The notes: generated by a model from the letters alone, not told the origin. A stretch of DNA of 31,071 nucleotides from an uncultured Balneolaceae bacterium (GCA_937982515.1 CALJMB010000281.1:1-31071), one strand, 5' to 3'. Positions 23,401 through 31,070 are shown, counted from the first letter of the stretch. Numbers and translations: made by a program.

Positions 23401-24364
23401 GGGCTTGATAATTAGCAAGGGCATCCTGGCTTATAGTTTCCGGAATAACATCGGGTATCCAGCGCGCGGGGATATCGGATAGGTCAAAGACAAGCCACCC
23501 AAAGCCAACAATTATCAGTTGAAATAACAACCCCCACAGGTTGGGCAACCGATCAAGCCACAGATACACAAAAAGGCTAAGGCAGATAAAACAGAAAACA
23601 AGAAATACAGACCTCCACAGATCCGTATGCTCCTTCCATTCGTTTATAGCTGTGTCAAACTCAGCCGGGGAAGCGTAAAAGACACCGATAGAATCTTGTC
23701 TGCTGTTTTTTATTACCGTATAAATAGATCCTTCTTCCCGAGATGGGTTAAATATACTTAGTTCCACCGGATAGGATAGTTCATCAGAGATTTGATCGAT
23801 GAGGTTATACTCGCTGTTACCTTTTATAGGAAGGGCATTATCCTGTTCAATTAATCTGGAAGTATAGAGTTGATATGAAACGTTACCGGTAGTGTCTTCA
23901 ACAGTAAAAGAGATATCACAAAACCAGAATAAAACATTGTTTTGTTTTCTGATTGAAACTGTAGCGCTATCCGCCTGTGGGGCAGTGCCGTCGGGGAGAG
24001 AATCCATAGAGAACCCCCTCCATACTATGGGTTCATGTTCTCTGGCCAGTACCGTGCCCCAAAATGACGGGTAGTTCTGTATTATGGAATAGAGTTTTTG
24101 AACAGAATATTCTTCCTGAAGCTGACTCTGAAGCGAGTATGAGAGCTCTTTGCTTTGTTCCCGGAAGTGGCCCTGGTGGTGGTAGAACAATTTGGTTGCG
24201 GTATCCAGGCTTTGATGTAGGGCCGCTGTGTTATTCGCCAGGGTTGGTTTGTTCGCATACCTCCATCCCTCCAGCAATAAAAAGAGCAGTGCCAGAAGCC
24301 CTAGTGTCCACAAAAGAACCTTAAACGGCTGTTCGAACATCAGCAGCTTATTATTCATGGCCAT
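20441..24364 (-). CDS. Very large multi-pass membrane histidine kinase (NtrY-like, HAMP)
   Basis: The protein has 1307 residues. The C-terminal kinase core has the H-box VAHEIKNPLTPMKLS with His1090, the N-box NLVKNAYEA (Asn1204, Asn1208), DNGQG (1236-1240) and GTGLGLAICKK (1260-1270), in NtrY-like style. A HAMP domain (about 1017-1070) starts LTRPLHFIQEGLNEISQGNL. Before it lie an outside loop flanked by membrane segments and another long outside region. The N-terminal half holds about eight more hydrophobic segments after a first one at 13-30 and an outside loop. The usual NtrY protein has about 700 residues, so the sensor part is unusually long. No response regulator lies beside it. An alternative start is Met3 (24358). 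The signal is unknown; a cell-envelope stimulus is plausible. Confidence 0.88.
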   Translation of the reverse strand: MAMNNKLLMFEQPFKVLLWTLGLLALLFLLLEGWRYANKPTLANNTAALHQSLDTATKLFYHHQGHFREQSKELSYSLQSQLQEEYSVQKLYSIIQNYPSFWGTVLAREHEPIVWRGFSMDSLPDGTAPQADSATVSIRKQNNVLFWFCDISFTVEDTTGNVSYQLYTSRLIEQDNALPIKGNSEYNLIDQISDELSYPVELSIFNPSREEGSIYTVIKNSRQDSIGVFYASPAEFDTAINEWKEHTDLWRSVFLVFCFICLSLFVYLWLDRLPNLWGLLFQLIIVGFGWLVFDLSDIPARWIPDVIPETISQDALANYQALCNYLTDSIFAFLAAFTLNRKANRQAVFIRSRWYPFRIFIAGLIGFINAGLILLIIYKGYNFAVHSQMSLLGLQLMPPSDTLLFFLGLGLTIYSLGLALTAINRLILRSGKDQHKLMSVIVTISFVLGLTLAQLFLPEAMILNWAFFLALAIFSAVFGIAYLYKTSPRLINNVSTLRTIAIGSFLIAMAGITLIYRAYLERQDHSLYDIARSYTVSEDPFARMLTTNLLNELNNQFAGLEAEDLNSQIPFVQTRLTQTIEQELSPLSRKGYSIDVHLINATGKSVADYSTDLNSPDWVSIFDLRNLRAAIRVEQIDKSTNRPIVQHPEIVTQRKYKTFYRGWIPVFNETSDDPIAWILCSVYNERPDYDKPIRAVMASLTYDDVNKSFQLLSYRDGNLIGSDHQGVTTHFPTFNTLLESEHEALRQDTLVFYSSEGAERSYRNILLKIEEGYVIKVSTIAPDFRNILFSFFRFNFIMLFAGILSKLLSNITRFQNITLLGKNDRFQDRISDNFLVATLVFLALLVVATHIAIKDQNKNIVRQELFEKLDRLAQAIKRNEEFQANYTLPSKFLLDSLTTQLSVDASFYNHRMVSESTTPQIYQQHILPSSLPFTVYQDLYVRYQRETISNITLGNQEFLIGYCSVFSRDNEPVAVVAIPTFVHSPKYDQQLLETTSYLIILYFFVFGLFIIGAALISKQLTRPLHFIQEGLNEISQGNLDTTIPVTSQDEIGSLASAYNEMVYRLKELQTELAKAERESAWKEMAQQVAHEIKNPLTPMKLSIQHLERQLASDQYDPKELKPRIKKITENIIEQIQSLNSIASDFSKFSKPVEEEFTDVPVNEILNSVTDLYRHDKQVEIRTELPSHSIIVKGVADELRRVIINLVKNAYEAMSAGGTITLRTYRKGNSVFMEVEDNGQGIREEDKSKIFVPNFSTKSSGTGLGLAICKKIVQAHEGSISFASIEGKGTTFVVKLPVSQDPEVTYTS

Positions 24365-24550
24365 GGTAGCTTACTATTACCTAAAAAACGGAGTAGTGTC
24401 TCATCAATTGTTCTGTTCCGGGTAAGACGTCCTCACCATCAGACAACGCTGCTTTGAGGTGGGGTCCAGGCTACTTGCTTTCTCCCATATCCTATGCTTG
24501 CTTTCCCTTATGCCGTATACCTGTATCTTGCACGTGCAGAATGCCTGAAA

Positions 24551-25525
24551 TTATAACTGAATCAGCTGAGGTATTTTGGATTCCGGCTTTCCCTCTAAAA
24601 CACCAATAATGGCATCGGCAGCCAGCATGCCTATCGCTTCCCGTGTTTGGTCCGTTGCACTGGCAATGTGGGGGGTGAGCACACAGTTAGGCGCGGACAG
24701 GAGTTTCGGGTGTATTTTGGGCTCTTCTTCAAAGACATCCAGCCCGGCGCCTGCAATGATTCGGTTGTGCAGGGCATCGGCCAAAGCAGATTCATCCACA
24801 ACGGGTCCTCTCGCCGTGTTTATTAACAGGGCATGGGCCGGCATTACAGATAACATCTCTGCATCTATGGCATGGTATGTGTCTTCAGTAAGAGGGCAAT
24901 GCAGGCTTAATATATCTGACCGGCGGGCCAGTTCTTTGATATCTCCTGCATATTCAGCACTCAGCTCCTCTTCGATTTCTTTCGAAATCCTGTTGCGATT
25001 ATGATAGAGAATATTCATGCCAAAAGCTTTGGCACGGCGGGCAACGGCGGTTCCGATGCGCCCCATTCCGAGTATTCCTAATGTCTTGGCATTGAGTTCC
25101 ATGCCTAAAAAGCCAAGGGGTTCCCAACCATCGAATTTTCCTTCTCTGAGATACTGCTGGGCGTCGCAGATTTTGCGTGCCGCAGACAACAGTAGTGCCA
25201 TGGCACAGTCTGCGCTGCTCTCCGTCAGCACATCGGGTGTATTGGCAACTTTGATACCGGCTTCACGGGCTGCATCAAGGTCGATGTTGTTATAGCCTAC
25301 AGCATGGTTGGCAATTATTTTAAGGCGTTTTCCGGCTTCAATAACAGTGGATGTTACAGGAGTGGAGAGCATAGACAGCAGGGCGTCGTAGCCGGGAATG
25401 ACGGCTGCGAGGTGCTCCTCCGTATTAAATTCCCCCCGCCTGCCGATATCTACCTTATAATTTTTGTGCAACTTCTGTATTACAGAATCCATAATAGGCT
25501 CGGTGATAAGAATCCGGAAAGTCAT
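24551..25525 (-). CDS. D-2-hydroxyacid dehydrogenase (glyoxylate/hydroxypyruvate reductase-like)
   Basis: This 324-residue NAD(P)-dependent D-isomer 2-hydroxyacid dehydrogenase contains NHAVGYNNID (73-82). The nucleotide-binding GMGRIG is at 153-158, LSLHCPLTEDT at 207-217, and INTARGPVVDE at 235-245 with catalytic Arg239. VFEEEP (264-269) holds the catalytic Glu, and TPHIASAT follows with His286. The family reduces glyoxylate, hydroxypyruvate or other 2-oxoacids. HNRNRI after the second strand of the NAD fold, rather than an Asp, suggests NADPH use. It starts 3 bp after the lipoprotein stop and is the last gene of the rsfS operon. Confidence 0.92.
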   Translation of the reverse strand: MTFRILITEPIMDSVIQKLHKNYKVDIGRRGEFNTEEHLAAVIPGYDALLSMLSTPVTSTVIEAGKRLKIIANHAVGYNNIDLDAAREAGIKVANTPDVLTESSADCAMALLLSAARKICDAQQYLREGKFDGWEPLGFLGMELNAKTLGILGMGRIGTAVARRAKAFGMNILYHNRNRISKEIEEELSAEYAGDIKELARRSDILSLHCPLTEDTYHAIDAEMLSVMPAHALLINTARGPVVDESALADALHNRIIAGAGLDVFEEEPKIHPKLLSAPNCVLTPHIASATDQTREAIGMLAADAIIGVLEGKPESKIPQLIQL

Positions 25526-25528
25526 TGT

Positions 25529-25948
25529 TTACTTTATCTCGAAGGTTGTACCATTAATAAGAATTGCCGGCCGTTGATCAAGTTCTTCCTCTGTCAGGCC
25601 GTTGTAAATGAAGGAAAAAGGGGTCAGTACCTGGGCGCACATCATTTCCGGATCTCTCCATGCCGATAACGATAGCTCAACTTCCCCGTTATTCACGGTG
25701 TGAGCGGCCCGATCCAGGCGCGTACATCCATCGGGGAAGCTCCCTGAAACAAGCAGTGCCCGCCGATCATTATCGTCTATTAGTTGTACAGAGTCAATGT
25801 AAACTTTTGATTTGGTATAACTTTTGTGTAAAGGGGGATGGATTTCAACCAGGTTTTCAATCTTGCTCTTGTCAAGGCTTTTTTTTTCGGATGAAGCACA
25901 TCCTGCTGCTATAATACCGGATAACAGTAGTAAAGCAAGAGCCTTCAT
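25529..25948 (-). CDS. Small lipoprotein of unknown function
   Basis: The 139-residue protein begins with a lipoprotein signal (LLLLSGIIAAGC, Cys17 in a good lipobox AAGC), then a charged linker. The body has VYIDSVQLIDDNDRRALLVSG, GCTRLDRAAHTVNNGEVELS and QVLTPFSFIYNGL. The mature part resembles a small beta-sandwich with two cysteines (Cys75, Cys104) that could bond in the periplasm. I do not recognise a named family. Its ATG abuts the rsfS stop with no gap, and the 2-hydroxyacid dehydrogenase begins 3 bp after its own stop, so the three genes are translated together. Confidence 0.78.
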   Translation of the reverse strand: MKALALLLLSGIIAAGCASSEKKSLDKSKIENLVEIHPPLHKSYTKSKVYIDSVQLIDDNDRRALLVSGSFPDGCTRLDRAAHTVNNGEVELSLSAWRDPEMMCAQVLTPFSFIYNGLTEEELDQRPAILINGTTFEIK

Positions 25949-26362
25949 TTACTTGTCGTCAGTTACCTTTGTTATGATGGCATCATTCCACATTTTTTCC
26001 AGATTGTAGTAATCCCGAAGTTCTTTCCTGAAAATGTGGACAACAACGTTTACATAATCCAGTATGACCCACCGTTTATTACTTTTTCCTTCTTCTTTCC
26101 AGGGCTTTTCATTAAGTTCCTTTTTGGTTCTCTCGCCCACATTATCAGCTATAGCCTTAATCTGCACATCAGAAGTGGCATGACAGATAACAAACATATC
26201 GGCCAGTGTTGTAAGCTCATGTACATCGAGAATAGTTATATCTTCGGCTTTTTTTTCCAGCAGGCTATCACAAATTACCTCAATCAGTCTGTCAGAGTTG
26301 GCTGTTTTTGTTTCGCTTAAACTTTTGAATTGTCGGTCGGCTTTTTGGGCGTTGTATGGCAT
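25949..26362 (-). CDS. rsfS: Ribosomal silencing factor RsfS
   Basis: This 137-residue protein of the RsfS/Iojap/DUF143 family has CDSLLEKKAEDITILDVHEL and TLADMFVICHATSDVQIKAI. It ends with NKRWVILDYVNVVVHIFRKE and LRDYYNLEKMW. RsfS binds L14 (uL14) on the large subunit and blocks joining with the small subunit during starvation. The family length is typical and no residue is missing. It lies 6 bp after the LytR_C gene and directly abuts the lipoprotein gene. LytR_C followed by rsfS is, to my knowledge, a common gene order in Bacteroidota-like genomes. Confidence 0.93.
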   Translation of the reverse strand: MPYNAQKADRQFKSLSETKTANSDRLIEVICDSLLEKKAEDITILDVHELTTLADMFVICHATSDVQIKAIADNVGERTKKELNEKPWKEEGKSNKRWVILDYVNVVVHIFRKELRDYYNLEKMWNDAIITKVTDDK

Positions 26363-26368
26363 ATAGTG

Positions 26369-26821
26369 TTAGTTAAGTTTTAGGGATTTATAATCCGATC
26401 CAATCACTACGGTGGCATCTAAATAGAAATCTTCGGAGGCTTCCACCAAAATATGTTGTTCGCTTATACCGAGCGCTTTAGCAACACGCCTGGCATTTTG
26501 TTTGTTAAAGGTTCGGGAGATAACGACTGTGTTCTCCATATTGAAATTATCGAAGTTCCCTGTCTCAACAACATCGAAGCCATTTTGGCGCAGGGAGAAG
26601 GTGAATTGATTAGCAAGTCCGGAGACGCCGCAACCGTTTAGTACTTCTAATTGAATTATGTCTCCGATTAGTTCCGGTGTTTTTTCAGCCCTCTGATTTT
26701 GTATGCGTGGATAAACGACGCGGCTAAATATGCTGATCATCAGTACAAACAATAGCAGGCTCAGGAATGCAATGACGGCATTGAGGGCAAGAGTATTGGA
26801 GTCGCTGCTGTTTTTTGCCAT
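26369..26821 (-). CDS. LytR C-terminal domain (LytR_C) membrane protein
   Basis: From the ATG at 26821 the protein has 150 residues. It has a short cytoplasmic start, a single membrane segment (about 14-34, VIAFLSLLLFVLMISIFSRV) and a LytR_C domain beyond. That domain contains IQLEVLNGCGVSGLANQF and NGFDVVETGNF, and ends VIGSDYKSLKLN. A longer frame back to 26968 would overlap the exported-protein gene and adds residues unlike the family. AAGAGGG about 9 bases upstream of 26821 supports this start. The catalytic LCP domain is missing, as in many short LytR_C proteins. It may act in the cell envelope, and it precedes rsfS by 6 bp. Confidence 0.83.
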   Translation of the reverse strand: MAKNSSDSNTLALNAVIAFLSLLLFVLMISIFSRVVYPRIQNQRAEKTPELIGDIIQLEVLNGCGVSGLANQFTFSLRQNGFDVVETGNFDNFNMENTVVISRTFNKQNARRVAKALGISEQHILVEASEDFYLDATVVIGSDYKSLKLN

Positions 26822-26852
26822 TAACGAACCCTCTTGTTGTTCTTGGACGCTG

Positions 26853-27371
26853 TCAGAAATTGGAGTTTCCGAAGGGGCTGTTGTAGTAAGGAGACCATGG
26901 TCCGGCACCGTATCCATATCCATAAGAAGGCAACTGCTGAAATTGAATACGAATGTTGCTGTTTTCACTCAGCTGGTAGTTAAGCTCTGCGTTTCTGATG
27001 ATGACGTCGGCTCCCAGCCCATTGTTGCCGTTTGTATTAATAAAGCTATTATTGCCGAAAGGAGAATGTAGCAGGGAAATATCGAGCCGCCCCGTCATGC
27101 GTTCAGAAAAGAAAAATCGCATGGTGTTCGTATAGGCATTGAGATTTTGGAACTGTCCTCCTATACTTGAAAACATCATGGAATAGGAGTGATCCATCTT
27201 CATATTGAACAGGTTGCCTAAATTACCGGCCTGATTCGGTCCCTCTTTGACCACAGGTCCTGTAAAGTCGCGGGATCTGTTCAGCTCGTTTCGGAACTGG
27301 GCATGGGAAACAGAAATTCCGCTGATTAAAATGATAACTGTTAGAAAGGTAATTCGGTTCAACGTCTTCAT
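26853..27371 (-). CDS. Exported protein of unknown function
   Basis: From the ATG at 27371 it has 172 residues with a signal peptide (hydrophobic 7-19, cleavage after SHA at 24). An ATG at 27407 would place 12 more residues before the signal and is less likely. The mature part is rich in Asn, Phe, Ser and Gly. It contains MDHSYSMMFSSIGGQFQNLN, MTGRLDISLLHSPFGNN and a C-terminal YGYGYGAGPWSPYYN tail. Alternating strands suggest a small beta-rich envelope or outer-membrane protein. It is the first gene of the rsfS operon, with 31 bp to the LytR_C gene, and is divergent from queA. Confidence 0.72.
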   Translation of the reverse strand: MKTLNRITFLTVIILISGISVSHAQFRNELNRSRDFTGPVVKEGPNQAGNLGNLFNMKMDHSYSMMFSSIGGQFQNLNAYTNTMRFFFSERMTGRLDISLLHSPFGNNSFINTNGNNGLGADVIIRNAELNYQLSENSNIRIQFQQLPSYGYGYGAGPWSPYYNSPFGNSNF

Positions 27372-27601
27372 AAGGATTACAGGCAAGGTTAATCTTTGGC
27401 TTATCATAACGCACAGCTTACTATTATAAGTATAATAAAGTGGCGCTGCATAAGAAAGAGGTAATATGGAGATATTAGCATTTTATCTGGGAAAAAAACC
27501 GTGTGATCAGAAGAAATGTCGATGTTTGATAATCATTAAATGAGAAGACCAGACATGGGAGGGCAGGTGTGTGGCCATACGGCCCTGCCTTTATTTTGGA
27601 A

Positions 27602-27633
27602 TTTGTCCTGGGGGCAAAAATAGAGTATATTCA
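27602..27633 (+). promoter_or_regulatory. Candidate promoter of the queA operon
   Basis: TTTG (27602-27605) and TATATTCA (27626-27633) are 20 nt apart, close to the Bacteroidota TTTG / TAnnTTTG layout. The ATG of queA is 63 bp further on. The match at the second box is partial. Confidence 0.3.
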
Positions 27634-27695
27634 TTAGCTTCTGTCTTTGTAAAAATAAAGGTAAGTCAAATCTATAAAAAGCCTGCGCGCCGATA

Positions 27696-28742
27696 ATGAA
27701 ATTAACTGATTTTAAATTTGAAATTGATGATTATAACATTCCTGAAGAACCGGTTGAGCCCCGAGATGCCGCAAAACTAATGGTGCTGAACCGGGAAGAT
27801 AGGTCTATTAAACATGAGCAGTTTTCCGACATTCACAAATATTTTAACAAAGGTGATGTTTTAGTTTATAACAATACTAAAGTATTTCCCGCACGTCTTA
27901 AAGGGAAGAAGGAAAAAACCGATGCAGATATAGAAGTCTTTTTATTGCGTGAACTAATGCCTGAAAACAAACTGTGGGATGTACTTGTTGAGCCTGCCCG
28001 GAAAATTCGTATTGGAAACAAGTTGTATTTTGGCGAAGACCTGATGGCCGAAGTGATTGACAATACCACTTCGCGGGGACGTACCATCCGGTTTCTTTTT
28101 GACGGGACTAACGATGAACTGTATAACCGCCTGGATAAAATAGGAGAAATGCCCCTGCCTCCCTATATAGACAGGGAGCCCAGAGAAAAAGACAAGGAGC
28201 AGTATCAAACCATTTTTGCCAAAGAGCGGGGAGCCGTAGCGGCACCTACCGCTGCGATGCACTTTACGCCGGAGCTGGTGGAAAAAATCGAGAAAAAGGG
28301 AGTAGATTTGGTGCCCGTAACCCTGCATATTGGCTGGGGGACCTTCCGCCCCGTTGAAGTAGAGGATCTGACAAAGCATCGTATGGACTCAGAAAACTAC
28401 TACATCTCTGAAGAAACCTCCGAAAAAATTAACCAGGCTCTGAAGAGCAAAAAAAATAAAGTAGTAGCTTGCGGTACCACTGCTGTTCGTACCATGGAGA
28501 CCAGTATAACGGCCAGTGGAATCTCAAAGCCGGGTACCGGGTGGACAGACAAATTTATTTATCCCCCGTACGATTTTAAAATTACGGAAGCCGTTATAAC
28601 TAACTTCCACCGGCCGGAGTCTACGCTGTTGATGCTTGCCGCCGCCTTTGCCGGATACGATTTTCTAATGGAAGCCTATGAAGAAGCTAAAGAAAAGGAC
28701 TATCGGTTCTTTTCTTTCGGCGATGCGATGTTGATTCTTTAG
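27696..28742 (+). CDS. queA: S-adenosylmethionine:tRNA ribosyltransferase-isomerase QueA
   Basis: This 348-residue QueA has the family's normal length. Features include KLTDFKFEIDDYNIPEEPVE at the start, DVLVYNNTKVFPARLKGKK, PPYIDREPREKD, and RGAVAAPTAAMHFTPEL with the conserved AAPTA loop. LHIGWGTFRPV, VACGTTAVRTMET and TNFHRPESTLLMLAAAFAG are also present. It moves the ribosyl part of SAM onto 7-aminomethyl-7-deazaguanine in tRNA to form epoxyqueuosine. It is the first gene of a four-gene plus-strand operon, 4 bp before ispD, and divergent from the rsfS operon. Confidence 0.97.
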   Translation: MKLTDFKFEIDDYNIPEEPVEPRDAAKLMVLNREDRSIKHEQFSDIHKYFNKGDVLVYNNTKVFPARLKGKKEKTDADIEVFLLRELMPENKLWDVLVEPARKIRIGNKLYFGEDLMAEVIDNTTSRGRTIRFLFDGTNDELYNRLDKIGEMPLPPYIDREPREKDKEQYQTIFAKERGAVAAPTAAMHFTPELVEKIEKKGVDLVPVTLHIGWGTFRPVEVEDLTKHRMDSENYYISEETSEKINQALKSKKNKVVACGTTAVRTMETSITASGISKPGTGWTDKFIYPPYDFKITEAVITNFHRPESTLLMLAAAFAGYDFLMEAYEEAKEKDYRFFSFGDAMLIL

Positions 28743-28746
28743 CAAA

Positions 28747-29445
28747 GTGAGCACAGCAACTTTAATTATTCCTGCTGCAGGCTCAGGGAGCCGGCTTAAT
28801 AAGGCTATCCCCAAACCCTATATAACATTGGCCGGAAAACCTGTTCTGGAGCACACGGTACGGAGATTTATATCTCAGGAAGGGCTCTCTCAGGTAATTG
28901 TGGCTACTTCTGCCGGATATATAAAAACCGCCCGGAGTATTCTGGATGGCGTATTGCCGGAGAGGATAGATACGGCCGTTGTAGAAGGCGGCGAAGAGCG
29001 GCAGTATTCCATATTCAATGCCCTAAAGATTGTCGCAGACGATGTAGACCTGGTAATGGTGCACGATGCCGTCCGGCCTTTTGTAACTCCGGAGCAGATC
29101 CGAACATGCTGCCACGCGGCTGAAGAAGTCGGGGGCGCTGTGCTGGGAGTTCCGTCTAAAGACACCATTAAACGGACAGATCGGCATGGGTTTATCCGGG
29201 AAACGCCGCCACGTGACCTTCTCTGGCAGACACAGACACCCCAGGTGTTCAGAAAAGAGCTGTTGATGGAGGCGTACAAAAAGGCATTCAGAGACGGCTT
29301 TGTCGGGACCGACGACTCATCGCTGGTGGAGCGGCTGGGAGTTAGCGTGAAAATGGTTGAGGGTGACCGTATAAATTTTAAAATTACATATCCTCCTGAC
29401 TTAAAACTTGCCAAAATCCTGCTTGAGGAAGAACAACAATTATGA
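28747..29445 (+). CDS. ispD: 2-C-methyl-D-erythritol 4-phosphate cytidylyltransferase IspD
   Basis: This 232-residue IspD starts at a GTG (28747). STATLIIPAAGSGSRLNKAI holds the nucleotide-binding G-rich loop, and IPKPYITLAGKPVLEHT follows. VMVHDAVRPFVTPEQI, the metal and substrate site, and GVPSKDTIKRTD and LLWQTQTPQVF are all typical. It makes CDP-ME in the MEP pathway of isoprenoid synthesis. The start lies 4 bp after queA and its stop overlaps the ATG of ispF (ATGA, 29442-29445). No ATG exists near the GTG. Confidence 0.96.
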   Translation: MSTATLIIPAAGSGSRLNKAIPKPYITLAGKPVLEHTVRRFISQEGLSQVIVATSAGYIKTARSILDGVLPERIDTAVVEGGEERQYSIFNALKIVADDVDLVMVHDAVRPFVTPEQIRTCCHAAEEVGGAVLGVPSKDTIKRTDRHGFIRETPPRDLLWQTQTPQVFRKELLMEAYKKAFRDGFVGTDDSSLVERLGVSVKMVEGDRINFKITYPPDLKLAKILLEEEQQL

Positions 29446-29927
29446 GTGTCATTCGTATAGGGTACGGATATGATGTACACAAGTTTACGCATAACCGCCC
29501 TCTGATATTAGGCGGAGTAAAAATAGATCACCCCATGGGTCTGGCAGGGCACTCCGATGCCGATGTTCTGCTTCATGCCATCAGCGACGCGTTGCTTGGA
29601 GCAGCAGCACTGGGCGATATCGGTACTAATTTTCCTGACAGCGATGAAACATTCAGAAACATTGACAGCCGGATACTGCTAAGAGAAGTAAGGAAGCTGA
29701 TAAAAAAGCAGGGTTATCGGATCGGTAACGTAGACAGCACCATTGCGGCCCAGCAACCCAGGCTGGCACCTTACATCCGGCAAATGCGAGATGTTATTTC
29801 GAGTGATCTGGAGATAAGCATCGATCAGGTTTCAGTTAAGGCAACCACTACCGAGCAGCTCGGGCCTGAAGGCAGAATGGAGGGAATTTCTGCCAGGGCA
29901 AGCGTGTTAATTCAAAAGGCTGATTGA
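29442..29927 (+). CDS. ispF: 2-C-methyl-D-erythritol 2,4-cyclodiphosphate synthase IspF
   Basis: This is a 161-residue IspF. GYGYDVHKF (7-15) holds the zinc ligands Asp11 and His13, and GHSDADVLLHAISDALLGA gives His45. LGDIGTNFPDSDE and SVKATTTEQLGPEGRMEGI are also family marks. It closes the CDP-ME2P ring two steps after IspD, and the two genes are translationally coupled. Length and motif order are as expected for the family. The dedA start overlaps its stop codon. Confidence 0.97.
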   Translation: MSVIRIGYGYDVHKFTHNRPLILGGVKIDHPMGLAGHSDADVLLHAISDALLGAAALGDIGTNFPDSDETFRNIDSRILLREVRKLIKKQGYRIGNVDSTIAAQQPRLAPYIRQMRDVISSDLEISIDQVSVKATTTEQLGPEGRMEGISARASVLIQKAD

Positions 29928-30559
29928 TGGTTGAGCAGTTTGTTCAAGAGATTGTGCAGTGGATCAGAATTATGCCTCCGGCAAGCATCTACTTAGTGTT
30001 CTTTCTTGTAGCGTACCTTGAAAATATCATTCCTCCGGTTCCAGGTGATGTTTTGGTAGCATTTGGAGGGTATTTGGCTGCAGAGTCTGTGATCCACCTG
30101 ATTCCTGTGCTCTTGCTGACTACGGCAGCTTCTGTTTTGGGATTTATGAGCGTTTATCTGCTTGGAAGCCGGTGGGGCAGTAAAATTCAAGACCAGAAGG
30201 AAAGGAACTGGCTTGTCCGCTTTATCCCATTAAAATACATTAACACGGTAAGAGACTGGATGAGCCGCTGGGGCCAGGGCGTGGTGCTTGCCAACCGGTT
30301 TTTAGCCGGTACGCGGTCAGTCATCTCTCTGACGGCAGGAATAAGTCAAACGCGTGTTTCTTACACCGTTATTAGCTCAACAGTGAGTTCCTTGTTGTGG
30401 AACGGAATTTTACTTGGCTGCGGCTGGATCGTGCACGAGAATTGGAGGGTTATCGGAGAATATCTTTCCATCTACGGCTGGGTTATTATGACCGTGATTA
30501 TTTTATTTGTTGCCATACGTGTTGGTATGTACTATTTTGGCAAAAAAAAGAGTTGTTAA
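29927..30559 (+). CDS. DedA family membrane protein
   Basis: The 210-residue protein has the DedA/SNARE-associated pattern. YLENIIPPVPGDVLVAFGGY (re-entrant loop with the acidic residue and proline motif) lies near residue 30. NRFLAGTRSVISLTAG (near 125) carries the conserved FxxGxR region, and further hydrophobic segments run up to the basic tail GKKKSC. The family moves lipid carriers such as undecaprenyl phosphate or phospholipids across the inner membrane. I use ATG at 29927, which overlaps the ispF stop as TGATG; the TTG three bases earlier is less likely. A lipid-carrier role would fit its place after isoprenoid genes, but this is inference. Confidence 0.88.
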   Translation: MVEQFVQEIVQWIRIMPPASIYLVFFLVAYLENIIPPVPGDVLVAFGGYLAAESVIHLIPVLLLTTAASVLGFMSVYLLGSRWGSKIQDQKERNWLVRFIPLKYINTVRDWMSRWGQGVVLANRFLAGTRSVISLTAGISQTRVSYTVISSTVSSLLWNGILLGCGWIVHENWRVIGEYLSIYGWVIMTVIILFVAIRVGMYYFGKKKSC

Positions 30560-30788
30560 GGATCTGTTTCCGGCTAATGTGATAATGATAATTTTATTGT
30601 ATTTGATAGTTGACAAAAATATAAACTGTGGTTAATTTTCGAGTCTTTCGGCTTTGAGCTGATAGCAGGGTGAAGTTACGTCCAAACACTATGCAGTTCG
30701 CGGTTGAAATCCGATGTGCACCGGCGCGGTCTGGTGACAGTTTGTCGTACTGATACAAGCCATGTAGTCTGATGGCGTTCCGACATAA

Positions 30789-30860
30789 GCCAGCGTAGCT
30801 CAGTGGTAGAGCAGCTGTCTTGTAAACAGCCGGTCGTCGGTTCAAATCCGGCCGCTGGCT
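30789..30860 (+). tRNA. tRNA-Thr (UGU)
   Basis: A 72-nt cloverleaf is complete. The acceptor stem GCCAGCG (30789-30795) pairs with CGCTGGC (30853-30859), T is the discriminator, and the T-arm holds GGTTCAAATCC. The anticodon stem GCTGT/ACAGC encloses CTTGTAA with anticodon TGT for threonine (ACA). CCA is not encoded. The flanks continue the acceptor helix: TTCCGACAT (30778-30786) pairs with ATGTCGGAA (30862-30870), with one A-C mismatch at 30787/30861. Confidence 0.95.
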
Positions 30861-30987
30861 CATGTCGGAATAAGAACTGTTCACAGATCTGGATTGTATC
30901 GGGAAGATGCTGCGTTGCTTCGGTATTGGTCGTTCTGATTCGCTATCAGCAATAAGCTTATTTTTTTGACTTAATGTTTTATGAGTC

Positions 30988-31070
30988 GGGGGGATACCAA
31001 AGTGGCCAACTGGGGCAGACTGTAAATCTGTTGGCGTAAGCCTTCGCAGGTTCGAATCCTGCTCCCCCCA
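30988..31070 (+). tRNA. tRNA-Tyr (GUA)
   Basis: An 83-nt class II tRNA with a long variable arm. The acceptor GGGGGGA (30988-30994) pairs with TCCCCCC (31063-31069), A is the discriminator, and the T-loop holds GGTTCGAATCC. The anticodon stem CAGA/TCTG presents GTA in loop CTGTAAA. The window ends just after it. Confidence 0.95.

Noticed and set aside
29924..29926. TTG as start of the dedA gene
   Set aside because: The ATG at 29927 overlaps the ispF stop (TGATG), a normal coupling arrangement, and is the better start.
30594..30884. Minus-strand 96-residue ORF containing RPDLNRRPAVYKTAALPLSY
   Set aside because: It is the antisense of tRNA-Thr. This peptide is a well-known false protein produced from tRNA genes.
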